The position numbers were made by a program, and so were the translations under genes. This document shows, in pieces, positions 58,099 to 64,000 of a DNA stretch of 64,000 nt. Below the pieces are notes generated by a model, which was given only the letters and a program-made list of their open reading frames with translations, made no database searches and had not been told where the DNA came from. Numbering within the stretch: position 1 is the stretch's first letter; every line of letters begins with the position of its first letter. The stretch comes from Actinobacillus arthritidis. GTDB taxonomy: Bacteria > Pseudomonadota > Gammaproteobacteria > Enterobacterales > Pasteurellaceae. Where the stretch lies: NCBI RefSeq assembly GCF_029774155.1, contig NZ_CP103833.1:310001-374000 (forward strand), given 5' to 3'.

Positions 58099-59400
58099 AT
58101 GTCTTTGTTTAAGTTTGAAGAACGTGGCACCAATACCCGCCAAGAAATTATTGCGGGCTTAACCACATTCTTAGCAATGGTGTATTCGGTGATTGTCGTA
58201 CCGGGTATGTTAAGCCAAGCAGGTTTTCCGGCTGAATCGGTATTTATCGCAACCTGTTTAGTGTCGGGTTTAGGTTCAATTCTAATCGGCTTATGGGCAA
58301 ATGCACCAATGGCGATTGGCTGTGCGATTTCTTTAACCGCATTTACCGCATTCAGTTTAGTGCTTGGTCAAGGAATCTCAATTCCGGTTGCACTCGGTGC
58401 AATTTTCTTAATGGGGATATTATTTACTCTTATTTCGGTAACTGGGATCCGTGCGTGGATTTTACGTAACCTACCGGCAAGCATTGCACACGGTGCTGGT
58501 ATCGGTATCGGTTTATTTTTACTGTTAATCGCCGCGAACGGCGTGGGCTTAGTGGTTGGCAATCAAGCGGGTTTACCGGTAAAAATGGGTGATTTTACCT
58601 CATTCCCAGTCATTATGGCATTACTTGGCTTAGCGGCAATTATCGGTTTAGAGCGTTTAAAAGTTAAAGGCGACATTTTATGGGTGATTATTGCGATCAC
58701 AATCATCAGCTTAGTGTTTGATCCGAACGTAAAATATGCCGGCTTCTTCAAAATGCCTAGCTTCGGAGAAAATTCTCAATTCTTAAATCTTGATGTGATG
58801 GGTGCATTAAATACTGCAATTTTACCTGTTGTATTTGCATTGGTGATGACTGCTATCTTTGACGCAACCGGTACAATTCGTGCGGTAGCGGGTCAAGCGA
58901 ATTTATTAGATCAAGACGGTCAAATTATTAACGGTGATAAAGCCTTAACGTCAGACTCATTAGGTTCTGTACTTTCAGGATTATTCGGTACTGCCCCAGC
59001 GGCGGTTTATATTGAATCAGCGGCAGGTACGGCGGTGGGCGGTAAAACCGGTTTAACCGCAGTCGTTGTCGGTATCGGTTTCTTATTAATGTTATTTTTC
59101 CAACCGCTTGCGTTTTTAGTACCGGGTTATGCAACGGCACCAGCATTAATGTACGTCGGTTTATTAATGTTAAGTAATGTATCAAAACTAGACTTCGATG
59201 ATTTTGTCGGTGCAATGTCAGGCTTGGTGTGTGCGGTATTTATCGTATTAACTGCTAATATCGTCACCGGTATTATGCTTGGCTTTGCGGCGTTAGTGAT
59301 CGGTCGTATTATTTCGGGCGAATTTAAAAAACTCAACGTCGGTACGGTAATCATTGCGATTGCGTTAGTGGCTTTCTACGCATTTGAATTAGCCATTTAA
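58099..59400 (+). CDS. AzgA-type NCS2 purine permease
   Basis: 433 residues, about thirteen helices, of the adenine/guanine/hypoxanthine transporter group (E. coli AdeP/AdeQ/GhxP/GhxQ). Group features are [20 protein letters not shown] and [36 protein letters not shown], and [24 protein letters not shown]. It differs from the XanP-like permease at 33.8 kb, so the window has one transporter of each NCS2 branch. Both have PurR boxes. The AdeP/AdeQ side is the nearer match (adenine), but this is not certain. Confidence 0.88.
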   Translation: MSLFKFEERGTNTRQEIIAGLTTFLAMVYSVIVVPGMLSQAGFPAESVFIATCLVSGLGSILIGLWANAPMAIGCAISLTAFTAFSLVLGQGISIPVALGAIFLMGILFTLISVTGIRAWILRNLPASIAHGAGIGIGLFLLLIAANGVGLVVGNQAGLPVKMGDFTSFPVIMALLGLAAIIGLERLKVKGDILWVIIAITIISLVFDPNVKYAGFFKMPSFGENSQFLNLDVMGALNTAILPVVFALVMTAIFDATGTIRAVAGQANLLDQDGQIINGDKALTSDSLGSVLSGLFGTAPAAVYIESAAGTAVGGKTGLTAVVVGIGFLLMLFFQPLAFLVPGYATAPALMYVGLLMLSNVSKLDFDDFVGAMSGLVCAVFIVLTANIVTGIMLGFAALVIGRIISGEFKKLNVGTVIIAIALVAFYAFELAI

Positions 59401-60046
59401 TCCACAAAAAGACCGCTTGTAAGCCGGTAATAAGGCAGACAAGCGGTCTAATTCTTTTAAAAATTTGCAAATCAAACTGCTTTAATAATTCTGCGGTTTC
59501 AAATACTGGTAATCCCATCACTCCAGTAAAACTGCCTGATAATCGCTCAACAAACACTCCTCCAAATTGCTGAATACCATAAGCACCGGCTTTATCCATC
59601 GGCTCATCGGTTGCAATATAAGCATAAATTTCAGCATCACTTAATGATCTAAAACTCACTTCACTAGTATGCAGACATTCAATTTGCTTACCTTGATAAC
59701 TAATGCAAACAGCGGTAAATACTTGGTGTGTTCTGCCCGATAACATTTTCAGCATTATAAAAGCATCTTGCTCGTCTTTCGGTTTACCGAGAATTTTGCC
59801 GTCAACTGAAACAGTCGTATCCGCCGTCAAGATCGGGTGTTCTGCAAGATTTTCCGCCATTCTGACCGCTTGTGCCGCTTGGTTCTTTTGTTTCGCAATC
59901 CGTAAGCAGTATTCATCTGCTTTTTCCCCAATTTGCGGCGATTCATCAATTTCACTCGATAAACGAAGCAAATCCAAGCCTAAATTTTGTAACAATTCCC
60001 AGCGACGCGGGCTATTTGATGCAAGGTAAATCTGTTTATTTTTCAT
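59351..60046 (-). CDS. Maf-family nucleotide pyrophosphatase
   Basis: House-cleaning pyrophosphatase acting on modified or canonical nucleotides (Maf/YhdE family). The start is at 60046 ([15 protein letters not shown]) behind AAGGACAG. An earlier ATG at 60082 lacks a ribosome site. Motifs are [21 protein letters not shown] ([17 protein letters not shown]), [11 protein letters not shown], and [13 protein letters not shown]. The family ends near LLKQF (about 195 residues), but here the frame continues 35 residues across the paired uptake-signal terminator and into the end of the permease gene. A missed stop through a one-base error near 59475 is likely. Confidence 0.85.
   Translation of the reverse strand: MKNKQIYLASNSPRRWELLQNLGLDLLRLSSEIDESPQIGEKADEYCLRIAKQKNQAAQAVRMAENLAEHPILTADTTVSVDGKILGKPKDEQDAFIMLKMLSGRTHQVFTAVCISYQGKQIECLHTSEVSFRSLSDAEIYAYIATDEPMDKAGAYGIQQFGGVFVERLSGSFTGVMGLPVFETAELLKQFDLQIFKRIRPLVCLITGLQAVFLWIKWLIQMRRKPLTQSQ
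59410..59449. terminator. Paired uptake-signal terminator between permease and maf
   Basis: AGACCGCTTGT (59410-59420) and ACAAGCGGTCT (59439-59449) are perfectly complementary over 11 bases, both full uptake signals. The maf reading frame runs through it. Confidence 0.85.
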
Positions 60047-60198
60047 TAGCGTCTGTCCTTTTCTAAATTTATTACATAACATTTTATTATATAAAATAGG
60101 TATTTATATGCATAAAATGTTAAAAAATCTTTGCATTTAAGGGAGTTTAACCTTTATTATTCAACAAAATAGATTACTCTCTATAAGGAACTTATAAT

Positions 60199-60741
60199 AT
60201 GTCAAAATTTCAAATTCATACGATTGAAACTGCACCGGAAGCAAGACAAGAAGCATTAAAAGCAGTACAACAAGCCAACGGTTTTATTCCAAATTTAATC
60301 GGTGTATTAGCTAATGCTCCAACTGCGTTAGAAACTTATCGTACGGTAGGTGGCATTAACGGCCGTAATAGCTTAACACCGCTTGAACGTGAAGTAGTAC
60401 AAATTACGGCGGCAGTAGTAAACGGTTGTGGATTCTGTGTTGCCGGTCATACTAAAATTTCTTTAAAAGCATTAAATGCACCAAAAGAAATTGTTGATCA
60501 AATTCGTGCAACCGCACGTATTTCAGATCCGAAATTAGATACATTAGCTCGCTTCACGCTTGCGGTAATGCTACAGAAAGCAAAATTAACGGAAGCACAA
60601 TTAAATGAGTTTTTTGTCGCCGGCTATAACCAACAAAATGCGATTGATGTGATTTTAGGCGTGAGCTTAGCGACATTATGTAACTACGTAAATAACATTG
60701 CCGAAACACCAATCAACCCTGAATTACAAGATTTTGCTTAA
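60199..60741 (+). CDS. AhpD-like / carboxymuconolactone decarboxylase family protein
   Basis: 180 residues, all-helical AhpD fold. The redox motif is CGFCVAGHTKIS (C-X-X-C followed by His), as in alkyl hydroperoxidase D-type proteins. LTPLEREVVQITAAVVNGCG is the family signature. Probably a disulfide-dependent peroxide-defence protein. The precise reaction is not known. A paired uptake-signal terminator follows. Confidence 0.85.
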   Translation: MSKFQIHTIETAPEARQEALKAVQQANGFIPNLIGVLANAPTALETYRTVGGINGRNSLTPLEREVVQITAAVVNGCGFCVAGHTKISLKALNAPKEIVDQIRATARISDPKLDTLARFTLAVMLQKAKLTEAQLNEFFVAGYNQQNAIDVILGVSLATLCNYVNNIAETPINPELQDFA

Positions 60742-60763
60742 TATATTCATTTTCTTATTTTAG

Positions 60764-60812
60764 AAAAGCGGTTTGTTTTTGTATAAAAATTCAAAAGCAG
60801 ACCGCTTTTTTT
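60764..60812 (+). terminator. Paired uptake-signal terminator
   Basis: AAAGCGGTTTG and GCAGACCGCTTT arms, with a T run after. Confidence 0.78.
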
Positions 60813-60978
60813 ATTCTTTATATTGCCTTGAAGCAAGCTATTTTTGGGGTGAGTGATAATGTTGAGTGTCTTTATGTGTAATCATAGGCATTTACTTGAT
60901 GATTAACGCTATTTTTGCATATCTTCAAACCTTAAAAAAGGATAGAATCCTATCGTTCTTATTTTATGAGTAAAGCGT

Positions 60979-61866
60979 ATGAAATCAGAAAAACGATTTT
61001 TTAAATGTATTGCGATTGTTGGTAAGCCTCGCCATGATATTGCATTAGAAACGCATTTGGCGGTATATAATTGGCTAAAGGATCGTCGTTATGAGGTGTT
61101 AGTCGAAAAAAACATTGCCCATCAACTTAGTTTACCTGACGGAAAGAGTTTAGATGAGATTGGCAAACAAGCTAATTTGGTTATTGTGATTGGTGGTGAC
61201 GGCAATATGCTTGGTATGGCTCGTCAATTGGCAAAATATAAAGTGCCGTTAATAGGTATTAATCGGGGAAATCTTGGCTTTTTGACAGATATTGCCCCTC
61301 ATTCTACTTTTGAACAGCTTTATAATTGTATTGAGAGAGGTGAATTTGTGATTGAAGAACGTTTCTTGTTAGAGGCTCGTATTGAACGAAACGGTAAGAT
61401 TATCGCTTCTAATAATGCCCTCAATGAAGTGGTTGTTCACCCAACTCAGGTGGCTCGTATTATTGAATTTGAAGTTTACATTGATGGAAAATTTGCATTC
61501 TCACAACGTTCGGACGGATTAATTATTAGTACACCGACCGGCTCAACCGCTTACTCACTGTCTGCTGGTGGACCGATTTTAACACCGAATATGAATGCAA
61601 TCGCACTTGTTCCAATGCACCCTCATACGCTTTCTTCCCGTCCGTTAGTGATTGATGGCGATAGTCAGATTTCATTACGCTTTGCCCAATATAACCAACC
61701 AAGCTTAGAGGTGAGTTGTGATGGACAATATGATCTGCCGTTTACACCAGAAGATCGTATTATTGTGACGAAAAGTCCGGATACTTTACATTTATTACAT
61801 TTAAGTGATTACAATTATTTTACGGTACTAGGTTCAAAATTAGGTTGGTCGAGCAAATTATTTTAG
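60979..61866 (+). CDS. nadK: NAD kinase
   Basis: Phosphorylates NAD to NADP. 295 residues. The GGDG motif is in [17 protein letters not shown], followed by [25 protein letters not shown] and the second site [20 protein letters not shown]. About 240 bases upstream are without another gene. The next gene is glyA. Confidence 0.95.
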   Translation: MKSEKRFFKCIAIVGKPRHDIALETHLAVYNWLKDRRYEVLVEKNIAHQLSLPDGKSLDEIGKQANLVIVIGGDGNMLGMARQLAKYKVPLIGINRGNLGFLTDIAPHSTFEQLYNCIERGEFVIEERFLLEARIERNGKIIASNNALNEVVVHPTQVARIIEFEVYIDGKFAFSQRSDGLIISTPTGSTAYSLSAGGPILTPNMNAIALVPMHPHTLSSRPLVIDGDSQISLRFAQYNQPSLEVSCDGQYDLPFTPEDRIIVTKSPDTLHLLHLSDYNYFTVLGSKLGWSSKLF

Positions 61867-61902
61867 TCTAAAAAAAGACTATCCGAATAGGTAATAAGTG
61901 TG

Positions 61903-61937
61903 TAAAATGCGACTAAATTTTCAAAGCAAACGTTTGC
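61903..61937 (+). promoter_or_regulatory. glyA promoter region with PurR box
   Basis: GCAAACGTTTGC at 61926-61937 is a perfect PurR core. A TAAAAT at 61903-61908 could be the -10, which would put the operator just after the start point. Confidence 0.82.
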
Positions 61938-61987
61938 GTAGGCAAAAATATCGCATTTCTAACTAAACTAAAGAGAGGAAAGCACCA

Positions 61988-63253
61988 ATGTTTAGCACAA
62001 ATATGAACATCAAAAGTTATGACGCTGAGTTATGGGCGGCGATTGAAGGCGAAAATCGTCGTCAGGAAGAGCATATTGAATTGATTGCATCTGAAAACTA
62101 TGCAAGTCCGCGAGTAATGGAAGCACAAGGCTCACAATTTACTAATAAATATGCAGAAGGCTATCCGGGTAAGCGTTATTACGGTGGTTGTGAATATGCA
62201 GACATTGTTGAGCAATTAGCGATTGATCGTGCAAAACAATTATTCGGTGCGGATTATGTAAACGTACAGCCTCATTCTGGCTCACAAGCTAATGCGGCGG
62301 TATATATGGCATTATTACAGCCACATGATACGATTTTAGGTATGAGCCTTGCACATGGCGGACACTTAACACATGGCGCATCAGTAAGTTTCTCCGGTAA
62401 AATTTATAATGCGGTACAATACGGGATTACAGATGAAGGTTTAATTGATTATGAAGATGTTCGTCAAAAAGCATTAGAATGTAAACCGAAAATGATCGTT
62501 GCAGGTTTTTCGGCTTATTCTCAAGTAATCGATTGGGCTAAAATGCGTAAGATCGCCGATGAAGTGGGAGCTTATTTATTTGTAGATATGGCCCACGTAG
62601 CGGGTTTAATTGCCGCTGGCGTTTATCCGAATCCACTTCCACATGCTCACGTTGTGACAACTACCACACATAAAACCTTAGGCGGTCCTCGTGGCGGATT
62701 AATTCTTTCTGCTTGTGGAGATGAAGACATTTATAAAAAACTGCAATCAGCGGTATTCCCAGCAGGACAAGGCGGTCCATTAGTACATATTATTGCGGCG
62801 AAAGCGGTTTGTTTTAAAGAAGCTCTTGAACCGGAATATAAAATCTATCAGCAAAATGTTGTGAAAAATGCAAAAGCGATGGTGGAAGTATTCAAACAAC
62901 GCGGTTATGAAGTAATTTCAAATGGTACGGAAAACCATCTTTTCCTGGTGAGCTTTGTTAAACAAGGTTTAACCGGTAAAGCGACGGATGCGGCATTGGG
63001 TCAGGCAAATATCACAGTGAATAAAAACTCGGTGCCGAATGATCCACAAAAGCCGTTTGTTACTTCAGGGATTCGTGTCGGTACACCTTCAGTGACTCGT
63101 CGTGGTTTTAACGAAAATGATGTGCGTGAACTTGCCGGTTGGATGTGTGACGTTTTAGACAGTATCGGCAAAGATAATCATGAACAAGTGATTACGGAAA
63201 CGAAAGCAAAAGTATTAGCAATTTGCCAACGTTTACCAGTATATCCAAAATAA
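61988..63253 (+). CDS. glyA: Serine hydroxymethyltransferase
   Basis: PLP enzyme converting serine and tetrahydrofolate to glycine and methylene-THF, the main source of one-carbon units for purines. 421 residues. PLP lysine in [16 protein letters not shown], active-site [18 protein letters not shown], and [14 protein letters not shown]. The start at 61988 follows AAAGAGAGGAAAG. A PurR box upstream ties it to purine supply, as in E. coli. Confidence 0.96.
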   Translation: MFSTNMNIKSYDAELWAAIEGENRRQEEHIELIASENYASPRVMEAQGSQFTNKYAEGYPGKRYYGGCEYADIVEQLAIDRAKQLFGADYVNVQPHSGSQANAAVYMALLQPHDTILGMSLAHGGHLTHGASVSFSGKIYNAVQYGITDEGLIDYEDVRQKALECKPKMIVAGFSAYSQVIDWAKMRKIADEVGAYLFVDMAHVAGLIAAGVYPNPLPHAHVVTTTTHKTLGGPRGGLILSACGDEDIYKKLQSAVFPAGQGGPLVHIIAAKAVCFKEALEPEYKIYQQNVVKNAKAMVEVFKQRGYEVISNGTENHLFLVSFVKQGLTGKATDAALGQANITVNKNSVPNDPQKPFVTSGIRVGTPSVTRRGFNENDVRELAGWMCDVLDSIGKDNHEQVITETKAKVLAICQRLPVYPK

Positions 63254-63277
63254 GAATATCATAATCATTTAAAGATC

Positions 63278-63326
63278 AAGCGGTCAGATTTTTGCAAAAT
63301 TTTGTAGGAATCTGACCGCTTATTTG
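63278..63326 (+). terminator. Paired uptake-signal terminator of glyA
   Basis: AAGCGGTCAGATT (63278-63290) pairs with AATCTGACCGCTT (63309-63321), 13 bp. Confidence 0.87.
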
Positions 63327-63410
63327 CATTTTGTGATAGAATCTACTCGTTTTACTATTCACCCAAGGTTGGGGTGATGTAAAACCAAATTGTCAAAAAA
63401 GATTCAAATC

Positions 63411-63469
63411 AGACCGCTTGTCAGCGGTTTTTATTTTTTAATCAACAAGTCACCTCTCGTATGGGTGAC
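63411..63469 (+). promoter_or_regulatory. thrS leader: terminator-like stem and anticodon-mimic operator hairpin
   Basis: First ACCGC-TTGTCA-GCGGT followed by T runs (63413-63434). Then GTCACC (63449-63454) and GGTGAC (63464-63469) form a perfect six-pair stem around UCUCGUAUG. If the outer U and G of that loop pair, the remaining seven-base loop is CU-CGU-AU, with U33, a threonine anticodon CGU and A37, as in a tRNA-Thr anticodon arm. It lies about 20 bases before the thrS start, as in the E. coli thrS translational operator. Confidence 0.72.
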
Positions 63470-63490
63470 CACTGTAACAAGGATATAAAA

Positions 63491-64000
63491 ATGCCTATTA
63501 TCACTTTACCAGACGGCTCACAACGCCAATTCGATAATCCCGTTTCTGTAATGGAAGTTGCACAATCAATCGGTGCAGGCTTAGCGAAAGCCACGATTGC
63601 CGGTCGTGTAAACGGCGAACGCCGTGATGCGTGTGACATCATTTCTGAAGATAGCTCACTTGAAATTATTACCGCAAAAGATGAAGACGGTTTAGAGATC
63701 ATTCGTCACTCATGTGCACACTTATTAGGTCATGCGATCAAACAATTATTCCCAGATGTAAAAATGGCGATTGGTCCAACAATCGACAATGGCTTCTATT
63801 ATGATGTGGATTTAGATCGCTCGCTCACACAAGAAGATTTAGATGCGATTGAAAAGCGTATGCTTGAGCTGGCTAAAACCAACTATGACGTGGTGAAAAA
63901 ACGCGTGAGCTGGCAAGAAGCGCGTGATACGTTTGAAAAACGTGGCGAACCGTACAAAATGGCGATCTTAGATGAAAATATCGAACGCACTGCAACGCCT
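63491..64000 (+). CDS. thrS: Threonyl-tRNA synthetase, 5' part
   Basis: First 170 residues. The gene runs off the right edge. Starts [20 protein letters not shown] (TGS domain, residues 1-62), followed by the editing-domain start [20 protein letters not shown], with the [10 protein letters not shown] zinc/editing motif. RBS AAGGAT precedes ATG. The leader hairpin upstream suggests repression of its own translation by the enzyme. Confidence 0.95.
   Translation, partial: MPIITLPDGSQRQFDNPVSVMEVAQSIGAGLAKATIAGRVNGERRDACDIISEDSSLEIITAKDEDGLEIIRHSCAHLLGHAIKQLFPDVKMAIGPTIDNGFYYDVDLDRSLTQEDLDAIEKRMLELAKTNYDVVKKRVSWQEARDTFEKRGEPYKMAILDENIERTATP

Overview
The window is about 64 kb from a Pasteurellaceae genome, most probably Actinobacillus (A. 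pleuropneumoniae / Mannheimia branch). The evidence is the roughly twenty copies of the Apl-type DNA uptake signal ACAAGCGGT that I could count by eye, many as inverted pairs acting as terminators, AT-rich codon use, and protein sequences close to Haemophilus and E. coli orthologues. No rRNA, tRNA, CRISPR array or prophage was seen.

Layout. 1-6.7 kb: end of purT, dnaE, and the LPS-export genes lptG-lptF. 6.9-8.1 kb: an internally deleted IS3-family element, abutting an unrecognised exported-protein gene, then pepA. 10.8-12.8 kb: queuosine operon queC-queD-queE behind a preQ1 riboswitch, divergent from PurR-controlled purM. 14-19.4 kb: hexose-phosphate system uhpT-uhpA-uhpB-uhpC. 19.4-22.9 kb: CRP-type aspA promoter and gene, then an arsR-arsC-acr3 arsenic operon with twin operators. 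22.9-26.4 kb: clpB (heat-shock promoter) and ompW. 26.5-31.3 kb: argE, a membrane protein and two tandem basic-amino-acid antiporters. 31.4-40.97 kb: mmuM/metK around a Met box, an NCS2 permease with a PurR box, trxA, hflK-hflC, purA, thiI.

Accessory region, about 41.0-50.8 kb: an Old-Yellow-Enzyme gene ending in a hairpin made of Neisseria-type uptake sequences, then an AT-rich leftward cassette (AAA_14/DUF4143 ATPase, STAND/NACHT-like NTPase, PD-(D/E)XK nuclease) that looks like an anti-invader system. It is followed by a rightward redox module (hydrolase, MIF-like tautomerase, DsbA-like protein, LysR regulator). The promoter of the OYE gene and that of the hydrolase gene are 86% identical copies, so the defence-like cassette sits between two parts of what looks like one regulated redox module.

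50.9-64 kb: two OB-fold periplasmic proteins with a QseB/QseC two-component system, ytfJ, yajC-secD-secF, a purine permease with a PurR box, maf, an AhpD-like protein, nadK, PurR-controlled glyA, and the start of thrS behind a leader hairpin that copies the tRNA-Thr anticodon arm.

A general caution: at least a dozen genes, including indispensable ones (dnaE, metK, secD), carry single-base frameshifts, several in short homopolymers. This pattern fits sequencing error in a draft assembly better than real decay, so I annotate those genes at full length and give the approximate shift point. Four PurR boxes, one Met box, two CRP sites, twin ArsR operators, a preQ1 riboswitch and a ThrRS operator make the window unusually readable for regulation.
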